64,000 nucleotides of DNA from Monoplex corrugatus (Eukaryota > Mollusca > Gastropoda > Littorinimorpha > Ranellidae): assembly GCA_030674185.1 (NCBI GenBank), contig CM060307.1:52934442-52998441 (forward strand), given 5' to 3'. The translations under genes were made by a program, and so were the position numbers. The notes below the pieces were generated by a model, which saw only the letters and a program-made list of their open reading frames with translations, had not been told where the DNA came from and searched no databases. Shown here piece by piece: positions 56,958-64,000 of the stretch; position 1 is the first letter of the stretch, and each line of letters begins with the position of its first letter.

Positions 56958-59900
56958 GTTGTTCGTGTCAATAACAATAATAATAATAATAATAATAATG
57001 ATAATATAATAATAACAATAATACATGTAATGATAATAATAACAATAATACATATTTTACGATTGCGAAAGAGTTCTCCAATTATTGTATATCACCAGTG
57101 ACGAAAATCTGTAAATGTTAGTTCATGTGCACTAGGAACGTTTCATCCTCAAGCGTTAATGACATGTACTAATCAAAAGACAAAGATTCATAGAAACTGA
57201 CATCACAAGTTGGTTGATCTAATTAGCTTTTAAACGTTCTGTATCCAGAACATTTCACCCTCAAGCTTTAATGGCATGTGTTTAACAAAATGTGATGATA
57301 AATGAAACTTCGGAACACATGGCAGTTGACATCACAAACTAGCTGTTTTAGTTATGCATAAACGCTTGCATCCAGAACATTCCATCGTCAAGCTTAAATG
57401 GCTTGTGATAAACAAAATACCTATATTCAGACAGACTTCAGAACACATAGCAATAGACATTAAAAGCTGGTTGTTTTAATTAGCTGATAAATGTCATCAC
57501 TGTGATGTTTATATCCATTTCCAGGATGGAGGACCGCACAATGACATGATATTGTGCGTATCGGTGATGGAGAAATTACGTGAGCGTATGGTGCATGAAG
57601 GTCTATGGCCATTGTTCTGTCACGTTGAGATGCCACTGACCCCATTGCTGGCCGTCATGGAACTGCAGGCAATACGCCTCAATGTCCAGATTTTTATTAT
57701 GTTTTCAGACGTTCTCAAGGTATGGAACACCGTGTCCAGTAGACGAATCTACTTTCACAATAATCGTGCATTTTGGACTGGGCAAACTTTTGAAAAAGTA
57801 AGGTGTCGATGTCGGATTATGATCGTTAAAGCATTGTCCACTTTTGTGAAATCTTTGTCTCACCTCTTAATTATCCTGTGACAGTGAAGTCATCCATTGA
57901 ACGTGAAGCTGGGAAAGAACGAAACATAATAAAATTAACTTTAAAAGAAGTTTTCATGTCAAGTGTTCTTCTTGGGCTATTTTCCGTTGCAGATGATGTA
58001 CCGTATTGTTATATAATAGAGCAGAATTTTTGGATACTGAGTTCTGTCCTGTGAATGTGCATGCTGTACAAAACGACAGTTTGGTTAAGTGCACCATTAT
58101 ATGACAAGTTGGTAAAGTGCACCATTATATGACAAGTTGGTAAAATGCATCATTATATGACAAGTTGGTAAAATGCATCGTTTTCAGCCATAAAAATATC
58201 TCTTCCTCTTATTTCGACAGAACAGTCGAAGATTATAGAAAATTACATGACGATATAGAATAGTGATGAGAATTTCGTCTCCTCGGGCATAGATAGAAAC
58301 AAAATGTCCAAGCGAGACTGCATGGACTCAGGGCACGCTGATTTGAAAAGTAACATACTTCTTACAAAATTAGCGTGCTTTTGTACAGTTCTACCACAGA
58401 ATTTGATTTATGATTGTATGTGACTTTTAGAAAGATTCAGATATATTTATTTTAGGTGCAGATCTCATGAACTTTTCAGCCATATTTATGAGGCTGGATT
58501 GGGAAGTTTATTAATCTGTAGGAAATGTGTAATGTGTAGTGTATCAGTTCTTGGATCTTCAACGGCCGCACGGAAATTTGCTATGACACGTGCTTGTGTC
58601 GGAAACGACAGGTTTTAATTTTTGCATAAATTCTTTTTATAATGTTTTCATCTAAATCAACATTGCCAATCTGAAGGCACTGAATTGAATGCATATATGG
58701 AATGTGTGTGTGTGTTTGAGTGTGTGTGTGTTTGTGTGTTTATGTATGTGCGTGTGCACGTGTGCGTGCGTGCATATGTGTGTGTGTGTGTGTGTGTGCG
58801 CGCGCGCGCGCGTGTGTGTGTGTGCAGAAGAAACTGGAAAAAGTGGAGAACAAAGCTTATGAAGTGGCTGGCCATTCCTTCTGCATTAACAGCACCCAGC
58901 AACTGAGACAGGTAACATCATAATACTGTGCGCTATAACAGTTTAGGATCACATTGTTTCAAGTTGATTTCACAGTAATGTTCTTCACTGGAGAATGTAG
59001 ACTGATACCATCTCTGTCTTGCTGTATTAGGGATAAGATTACCGACCTGGAGTTAGCCAGTTTGCCGGGGAGGCAGAACGAATTCATTTGATGTAGGGTC
59101 TGGTGGGGGTTTTCCGATCTCCTAGGTCAACATTCGTGCAGACCTTTTAATGCTTAATCCTCTTCGTGTGTATACGCATGCAGAGCATCAGTTATACATG
59201 TTAGCAATCCTGTAAATCATGTCAGTGTGTGGTGGCTCGACGAAACATGAAAACACACGGCATGCCCGCCCAGGGAAGAAGAAATATGCAGACTGTGCAG
59301 CGACATATTTCCTGCACAGTGTGGGCAAAACGGCGCATATACACGCATCTAATAAGAGGCCAGAACGTTAAAAAATAACAACAAAACTTGACGTGAGCGC
59401 TTTTCTGAATATACATGGATGCTCAAACCTGACATCTCTGTTCATGCCCTCCTTGGTTTCCAAAGCTTCTGTAATTTTTCAACTTCAGCTTTGATTTTTG
59501 AATGTTGGAATTGTAATGCTTTTCAAAGAGGCTTGGTGTCCTGTTTCGTTTGCAGTCTTTTCCCACCGCCGTTAATGAGGTCCTTTTAGTGTTTTTACTT
59601 TTAGTGCATAGTACTTTGGTAATCTCTCCTGTGTATACTTATTTACCACTACTAGTGAGGTCCTTTTAGTGTTTTTACTTTTAGTACATAGTGTTTGGGT
59701 AGTCTGTCCTGTGTATACTTATTTACCACCACAGTCATTACAATTGATGTGGTACACCAATGTACAACCACTCTGACAAAAGTCTCATAAAAAGACCGAA
59801 ACTTGCTTCCCTGCGAACTGGCTCTGGTGAACTGATTTCCTTCACACATCATTATCACTGCTTTATTGTTAACTTATCGTTCTAGTGTTTATCATTGTTA

Positions 59901-60402
59901 TCACCTTTCTTCTCCTTCTCCTCCTCCTCTTCCTCATTATCACCAGCATCACTTTTATTATGATCGATGATGATTATGACGATGACGACGATGATGATGA
60001 TGATTTTTATTAACATTATTTCTGTTATTATTATTATATTATATATCATCATCATTATTAATATTATAGCTGCTGTATGAAGAGCTGAAGCTGGACCAGC
60101 AGTTGCCGAGAAAAGTGACCCTGACCGCCAGCGCACATCACAAATCGACCTCTGAAGCCATGCTGAAACAACTGGTCCCTGTGCATCCACTTCCAGCTGT
60201 CATACTGGAGTACAGACACGTAAATTGGTGTTGCTTCTTGTATGTATGTATGCATGTGTGCGTGGATGTTTGTTTCCGTACTGTACTGATGTACTGTGCG
60301 ATACTCTTCTGTTTTGTACTGCACTGAGCTGGATTGTACAGCACCGATGTTCAACAGTTTACGTCAGCTTGTGGGTGATAGTGTGAATATATGTGTGAGC
60401 AT

Positions 60403-60499
<97 letters not shown>

Positions 60500-63103
60500 G
60501 TATGAAGAAAGGCAACAGACAGCTTGAGAACGGGGAAGATCGTCACATTGTTTATGTGTGTGTTTGTAATCTGTTTGTTGAATGTTGTCTGCATGTCGTT
60601 AGGTTTGTCATAATATTTGTCTACCTATTGTTTTGTTGTGTTGACTGGTGTATGTGTGTATGCGTGTGTTTCGATTTTTTTAATTTCTGTTTTGTTTTGT
60701 TTCGTTTTGTTTTGTCTTTTGTTTTGTTGTATTGTGTTGTGCTGTGGTCCGTTTATTTGCGTGGTTCATTGCATTGTTGTCAATATTGTTGTTTTTAACT
60801 CGAATATGGTCGACATCTGGAGGGTCTGTGACTAAGGAAATATTATTTTCATCATGTTGATAGCAGCGGAAGCTATATGTAGTATTTCTTGGGGACTTTC
60901 TGTGATGTCTTTGTACTATGTAACTAGTTGTTTTTATTTAGTCCCTTTTATTATTTCCATTTTTATATATGTATTTATTTATCTGATTATTTATTTGAAA
61001 ACGACATACAGATCCACACATCCTTTCAATGTAGCCAAGATTGTTTCAGTGATAGTCTGATAAAGTACTAGTATGCGATACAAAAACCAGGCTTTAAGGC
61101 TCCTACCATGAGCATTTTGGATATCTCCATCATATGACATCAGTGACGTCAGTGCATATGGAATCCATTCCGAGCGCGGAGACGTCATCTTGAGAAACCG
61201 AATCTGTAACTGAGGCCACACGCACATGTAACGTTCCTTGTGACTCACACCCATTCAAACACTTGTGAGATCTCAATGCTAACGAGGCCGATGCAACACT
61301 AGCTGCCGAAACTGAGGTCCATTTAGAGACTACAGCTGCATTTAGTGCACATTAACAGACACTTCAGCTGTTTGTCATACACTTGCTGAAAAAAACAAAA
61401 CAAAACAAACAAAAAACAAACAAACAAACAAACAAAACCGCGTGAGCTGTTTGTCATACAGTTGCTGAAAAAAAAAACGGTATTAGTTTTTGATACAACT
61501 GCCAAAACAGAAGTCTAGTTACACTGTACGCCTTATATACAGCTGGTGAAACTGAAGTCGACGTACATAGACGGGATGCTGGAAGCCATGGACGGAGGAG
61601 TTCTTCACACCCACTGGGACCAGACGGCGGCTGCTACAGGCCGCTTAGCCTCGGCACAACCCAACTTGCAGGCCGTGCCCAAGACACCCACCACCATCAC
61701 CGACTATGACCACAACTTCATTGTGGGTATGTTTCATTCCTGTTGATGTAGGTTTAGTCTATACTACTGCCAGTGTTTGCATTATCTCTGAGCTGTTTAC
61801 CTTTATAACGAGAAGAAAAACCACACGAAAATCTTTTCTTTTCTTTTTTTTTTTCTTTTTTTTTTTTTTTTTACAGCGAAACCATCATGAGAAAGCTAGA
61901 ATAATGCCCTGGGATAAAGGTTGGAGGAAAAATGTTAAACAATCTTCTTTATGCAGACGATAACATTCTAATTGCAGAAAAAGACCTTCAAAATCTTGTG
62001 ATTATAGTAGAAATAGAAAGCAGAAATAAAGTGCCGGAGCTAAATAGCAAGAAGACCGAAGTCATGATAATCAGTACAAAACAAGAAATCCACTCACATA
62101 ACAGCAAATGGTACACCGCTGAGACAAGTTGATAAGTTTAAATATCTGGGAACAGTCATCTCACAGCACCACACCACACCACATCACACCACCAATCATA
62201 CTTTAATGAAAACGGTTACAGTAAATATTCAGTATTGTGCGCGTGGAGACTTACGTCGCCAATTTTCCATTCCAGTAGTAGTACACCCAATATGTAGGCC
62301 TGCTGGACTCCACCCGCGGAAAATAGTAATTGAAAACCGATCATTATTGCTGTGATACCTGATCAGAAACAGTCACATTAAAGCGTTATAAAAATGATTA
62401 GAGAGATAGAATAGAAACACGTGTTATCAATGTATATTAAGCTGCGATACCATAGCATTTTATGTACGTATTTTGGCCATTTTGCCGGGAAATTTCCCCA
62501 CTGTAAGACAGTCTCCCACCATGTACTTACGATCATGTATGTTTACACTGTCTGTCATATTCATATACTTGTAGACTCACCTCTGTCTCTCATATTTATG
62601 AACTTTTACACTCACAAGGTCATAGTTTATATATTTTTACACTCACACTGTCTTGAATTGATGTATTTGTACACTCACACGGTCTCATGTTAATGTGCTT
62701 GTGCACGTCCCTCATACCTAGATACTTGTACACTCACAATGGTTCTCAAGCCTGGCTCTCACAACATTGTCAGGACCACAAGTTATAGATCTGTGGCATT
62801 GTTTCAAGGTTGAAAAAGATAAAGCATTGACGGGATGGAGCGAGACTCGCCCTAAGAAAACATCCGAAAGGATTTGGGTTTCTTCCACCTCACTTGCCAA
62901 CAGTTTTAGCACAATAAAAGAGCCATTGATATTATTTAAATATTTTTTTATTGTTGTTATTGGAAAGCAGTTAAAATTCACAACTTTATCGACTCTTTAG
63001 CTTATAATACTGATTTGGTTGTCAGGCAGTGAGACAAAGAGCCAGGAGATCTATGCAAGGGAGCCGTTCATATCCAATGAAGGAAACGTTTTTCTTGCTG
63101 CAG
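50322..63103 (+). CDS. POLN: POLN, DNA polymerase nu, N-terminal and middle part (nine exons found)
   Basis: DNA polymerase nu is a family-A translesion polymerase linked to crosslink repair. Nine exons in order join in consistent phases, apart from one missing exon between 52721 and 55984. Matches to vertebrate POLN as I remember it: YKDGT region, CKHFVIALL, DPIIAGWLLSP, HEGLWPLFCHVEMPLTPLLA with VMELQAI, AYEVAGHSFCINSTQQLRQ, KSTSEAMLKQL and HPLPAVILEYRH, then LKSTYIDG, TGRLASAQPNLQAVPK and FLAA. The last exon stops in phase 1 just before the expected Asp of motif A (DFSQIELR), so the catalytic palm, motifs B and C lie right of the window. The first exon found encodes 429 poorly conserved residues, much longer than the human N-terminal tail. 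POLN rather than POLQ, because the region around TGRL and EYRxxxKxKSTYxDG follows POLN and no helicase domain precedes. Confidence 0.88.
51735..51915 (+). repeat. (GA)n array followed by (CA)n array
   Basis: GA runs at 51735-51825, then a 28-bp unique stretch, then CACA at 51857-51913. It lies in the POLN intron after exon A. Confidence 0.95.
52416..52721 (+). CDS. POLN: POLN exon B
   Basis: The acceptor is cattcacag|AGGAAG, phase 0, 102 codons. It includes DIRDTREDERQQIALMLDKC and CCMVLYKDGTTNT, which line up with the start of the exonuclease-like fold in POLN. The donor taken is CAGAG|gtggtg; this choice is uncertain because other gt steps follow directly. Confidence 0.7.
52722..53204. other. 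POLN intron, nothing recognised
   Basis: An acceptor-like ttgcag|GGTATA at 52837 leads to a short open run (GITRDRSNCFNKKMFSKKIF) that stops without a donor; it does not match POLN. Confidence 0.4.
53205..53490 (+). repeat. SINE-like repeat, family B, second copy
   Basis: Its head is gagctgtagactcgagagct, with cagttccagccc downstream. Its body, gcgcatagggttttgcgcag with ctgccagataattg and gcgtatggaatt, aligns with 13570-13685. Confidence 0.6.
53491..54129. other. POLN intron, nothing recognised
   Basis: No exon or bounded repeat seen. The missing POLN exon is not recognisable here. Confidence 0.4.
54130..55140 (-). mobile_element. Second type of non-LTR LINE, internally deleted, minus strand
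   Basis: On the minus strand in order: an RT-domain piece with FLEDMNACIQFDGNTSEPFK, then a jump over the catalytic YADD core, then LKIVDKFVYLGSTIPSTLSL, SRIGKATAAFKTLKKRAWEN, QERRLNSFHMRCLRKILNIK, RLRWLGHVACMDNSRIPKQI and GRPKLRFKD. The end has QDRVGWGAAVFAGAKSYEEN and a Cys/His string, CSHCQKACRSRIGCFSHERR. The C-terminal zinc finger is usual in this LINE group. It is a dead copy in a POLN intron. Confidence 0.75.
55688..55914 (+). repeat. 113-bp tandem duplication
   Basis: Two units starting gcttattataaacatagtga (55688 and 55801), each with ggttagagaaacgttgaaca and differing at a few positions. Confidence 0.85.
55984..56093 (+). CDS. POLN: POLN exon D (exonuclease-like region)
   Basis: The acceptor is tatgttacag|AGATAT and the donor is CAGAG|gtaagt. 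It encodes DILNGLLRKGDTVKVAINCK and HFVIALLREFSLGEN. Entry phase 2 and exit phase 1. It corresponds to the QFARNVLF...FNAKDFVRIVL part of human POLN. The acidic residues of active 3'-5' exonucleases are not seen here, as expected for POLN. Confidence 0.85.
56094..56718. other. POLN intron D-E, nothing recognised
   Basis: A 114-codon minus-strand frame covers 56443-56787 and overlaps exon E in antisense; it has no motifs and is treated as chance. Confidence 0.4.
56719..56834 (+). CDS. POLN: POLN exon E
   Basis: The acceptor is tcatctgcag|GGTTCT, entry phase 1. It encodes GFLDWQFEDPIIAGWLLSPD and NPPRTLKALCKSVQL. The core DPxIAxWLxxP is a family signature. The donor is ACACAG|gttacc, phase 0. 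The intron that follows starts 40 bp before a TG array. Confidence 0.85.
56874..57055 (+). repeat. (TG)n followed by (AAT)n microsatellites
   Basis: TG for about 75 bases (56876-56950), then aataataataataata with ATAATG and AACAAT variants to 57050. Confidence 0.95.
57136..57490 (+). repeat. Degenerate three-copy tandem repeat (about 110-125 bp unit)
   Basis: The block gaacrtttcaycctcaagc followed by taatggcatgt occurs at 57136, 57247 and 57373, each followed by a gacatcacaa/gacattaaaa block and a ttagct block. Confidence 0.7.
57525..57719 (+). CDS. POLN: POLN exon F
   Basis: The acceptor is atttccag|GATGGA and the donor CTCAAG|gtatgg, 65 codons, phase 0 at both ends. It encodes DGGPHNDMILCVSVMEKLRE, GLWPLFCHVEMPLTPLLAVM and ELQAIRLN, the conserved LELPLIPILAVMESHAI-type block at the start of the polymerase domain. 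Confidence 0.9.
57720..58080. other. POLN intron F-G, nothing recognised
   Basis: No supported feature in this stretch. Confidence 0.4.
58081..58192 (+). repeat. 28-bp tandem repeat, about four copies
   Basis: The unit ttggtaaagtgcaccattat with atgacaag, period 28, with small drift (gcatcatt in later copies). Confidence 0.85.
58193..58699. other. POLN intron, nothing recognised
   Basis: No supported feature. Confidence 0.4.
58700..58824 (+). repeat. (TG)n/(CG)n microsatellite ending at a splice acceptor
   Basis: TG runs with ttt and tat interruptions, then gcgcgcgcgcgcg, then gtgtgtgtgtg directly before cag of POLN exon G. Confidence 0.95.
58828..58911 (+). CDS. POLN: POLN exon G, acceptor abuts a microsatellite
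   Basis: The acceptor is gtgtgtgtgtgtgcag|AAGAAA. It encodes 28 residues, KKLEKVENKAYEVAGHSFCI and NSTQQLRQ, and the donor is ACAG|gtaaca. The upstream 120 bases are TG and CG repeats with no pyrimidine tract, yet the exon is clearly the expected one. Confidence 0.88.
59040..59400 (+). repeat. SINE family A, most complete copy
   Basis: The body blocks are ggtctggtgggggttttccg, tctcctaggtcaacattcg, tgcagaccttttaatgctta, tcttcgtgtgtatacgcatg, caatcctgtaaatcatgtca and ggtggctcgacgaaacatg. The same blocks in the same order occur in part at 780-935 (3' portion) and 44680-44860 (5' portion, minus strand). Confidence 0.7.
59577..59738 (+). repeat. 80-bp tandem duplication
   Basis: The unit gaggtccttttagtgttttt through cctgtgtatacttatttacc occurs at 59577 and 59657. 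Confidence 0.85.
60070..60219 (+). CDS. POLN: POLN exon H (finger/thumb region)
   Basis: The acceptor is taatattatag|CTGCTG and the donor GACAC|gtaaat. It encodes LLYEELKLDQQLPRKVTLTA, SAHHKSTSEAMLKQL and VPVHPLPAVILEYRH. STSExxLxxL and HPLPxxILEYR are strong family-A and POLN features. Confidence 0.92.
60391..60498 (+). repeat. (TG)n microsatellite
   Basis: Near-pure TG for about 90 bases, in POLN intron H-I. Confidence 0.95.
60499..61542. other. POLN intron H-I, TG/TTTTG-rich then unrecognised
   Basis: 60680-60740 is ttttgttttg-rich; 61386-61440 is (CAAA)n-like. No gene seen. Confidence 0.4.
61543..61726 (+). CDS. POLN: POLN exon I (TGRL motif)
   Basis: The acceptor is cttatatacag|CTGGTG and the donor GTGG|gtatgt, exit phase 1. 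It encodes LVKLKSTYIDGMLEAMDGGV, then HTHWDQTAAATGRLASAQPN and LQAVPKTPTTI. TGRLxSxxPNLQ is the family-A motif that contacts the template-primer. Confidence 0.95.
61877..62165 (+). mobile_element. RTE-like LINE fragment in POLN intron I-J
   Basis: The frames read SETIMRKLE, a stop, IKVGGKMLNNLLYADDNIL, IAEKDLQNLVIIVEIESRNK, LNSKKTEVMIISTKQEI and KFKYLGTVIS. These match 12310-12590 of the copy at 11925. The YADD site is intact here. It is preceded by an oligo(T) run and acag. Downstream is a (CACAC)-type simple repeat. Confidence 0.75.
62166..62780. other. POLN intron I-J, nothing recognised
   Basis: 62540-62720 repeats acactcacac/tgtacactcacac motifs loosely; no gene. Confidence 0.4.
62781..62905 (+). 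repeat. Dispersed repeat family D, copy 4 (diverged)
   Basis: ttcaaggttgaaaaagataa, agcattgacgggatggagcg, gccctaagaaaacatcc and gggtttcttccacctcactt follow the order of the copy at 19970-20080. Confidence 0.5.
63026..63103 (+). CDS. POLN: POLN exon J (runs up to motif A)
   Basis: The acceptor is ggttgtcag|GCAGTG and the donor GCTGCAG|gtaact. It encodes SETKSQEIYAREPFISNEGN and VFLAA plus one base of the next codon. The next exon should begin with the motif A Asp; it is not present in bases 63104-64000. Confidence 0.9.
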
Positions 63104-63176
63104 GTAACTCTTTTCAGCAGGTGGATAATGTTACGGCTGAAGCCTATCATGCAGACATACTCCCTGGATTTTTCTC

Positions 63177-63177
<1 letters not shown>

Positions 63178-63233
<56 letters not shown>

Positions 63234-63262
63234 TGTGTGTGGTGTGTGTGTGTGTGCCTGCG
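63178..63262 (+). repeat. (TG)n microsatellite
   Basis: TG runs with two GG steps, then tgcctgcgtgcatgc, 75 bases after POLN exon J. Confidence 0.95.
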
Positions 63263-64000
63263 TGCATGCACGTGTTTAAGCACTGTGTGTATAACCAATT
63301 TTTTACAGCATAAGATTATGTCTAATTTTGTGAAATTGGATAGGATGCGTATGGGTGTGGGTTGGTATATACTCTTTGCATTACTAATTTAAGAATGAGT
63401 GTGTCTGAATCACATTGTATGAGAAAGTGTGAGGGTTATTTATTGTTGTACGTGAGTATGACCTCTGTTGATTGCAGTATGGCATAACCTGCTGCGAAGT
63501 GAAAGAAAGACCCGTTCTTTCTCCGGAACCATAGGAACTGAGCCGTTCTATTTAGACTTCTTGTTTCTGTTAACTCTGTCTTCGTTTGCATTCCTCTCAT
63601 CATTCTTCTTTAAATGTCGTTTCTGTTTCTGACTCAGTTTGCCTGGCATTGTTGTCGCCAGAATATCTCTCAAGTGTTTTCAAAGTGGATGCTTAATGAA
63701 AAGTATTTTGCGGTATTTGGCTGACGATGGTTGGGCATCAGTGAATGGTAGTATCAGGCAGTGTTAGTGTCAGACAACATTCTGCGCTCTCTCTCTCTCT
63801 CTCTCTTTTTTTTTATCATAGACGAGATATGCACTCCTGATTTTGCCCCAATATTATGTCCTTTAGATAATCCTGTTTTTATAGCCAAAGTTAAACATGC
63901 GGCACTTGAATGATGTATCATTTTTTAATGTCATATTTCTTTTTTTCACATCTGCAGCAGACTGATTCAAAAAAATGAAACGAATAAAAGAAAATGATAA
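63263..64000. other. POLN intron after exon J, nothing recognised
   Basis: The motif A exon is not here. A short (CT)n lies at 63787-63806. Confidence 0.45.

Noticed and set aside
58081..58192. Direct repeats that might suggest a CRISPR array
   Set aside because: Units are head-to-tail without unique spacers and the genome is eukaryotic.

Overview
This window is animal nuclear DNA: spliced genes with GT/AG introns, no bacterial-style operons, many SINEs and LINE remnants, and very long (TG)n microsatellites. The repeat mix (L2-type and RTE-like LINEs, tRNA-derived SINEs of a type I associate with molluscs, several piggyBac families) suggests a mollusc, probably a gastropod. That placement is inference from repeat character, not from a marker gene.

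Layout. (1) 380-11217, minus strand: the 5' half of RBM45, an RNA-binding protein with several RRMs. Four exons are present; the rest lies left of the window. Its introns hold an L2 LINE and a piggyBac derivative. (2) 11.2-20.8 kb: intergenic, with an RTE-like LINE, at least three SINE or SINE-like families and small tandem duplications. (3) 20810-43077 and a little beyond, minus strand: an unrecognised multi-exon gene. Three exons (40944-39771, 38439-38173, 32085-31987) splice in a consistent phase 1 and continue in frame into a final exon (21309-20810) that encodes a basic linker and a Cys/His module like the C-terminal zinc ribbon of piggyBac transposases. Two further exon-like segments near 26 kb and 25.5 kb break the frame. 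Its introns hold two more L2 copies, two piggyBac derivatives and several microsatellites. (4) 43.2-47.9 kb: intergenic region between divergent genes. (5) 50322-63103, plus strand: POLN, the family-A DNA polymerase nu. Ten exons would be expected up to the start of the catalytic palm and nine were found; the window ends just before motif A.

The clearest unusual signals are: the possible host gene/piggyBac zinc-ribbon fusion; three unrelated short piggyBac derivatives that all keep the transposase start and acidic N-terminus, with intact TTAA duplications and inverted repeats; an L2 family that carries a TG tract inside its 3' UTR and so seeds long microsatellites; a perfect 76-bp inverted repeat around a TG array; a POLN splice acceptor that sits directly against a TG/CG microsatellite with no polypyrimidine tract; and the fact that all twelve large dinucleotide TG arrays have TG on the plus strand.

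All calls come from reading translations, splice signals and repeat structure by eye. Family names for LINE and SINE copies are approximate.
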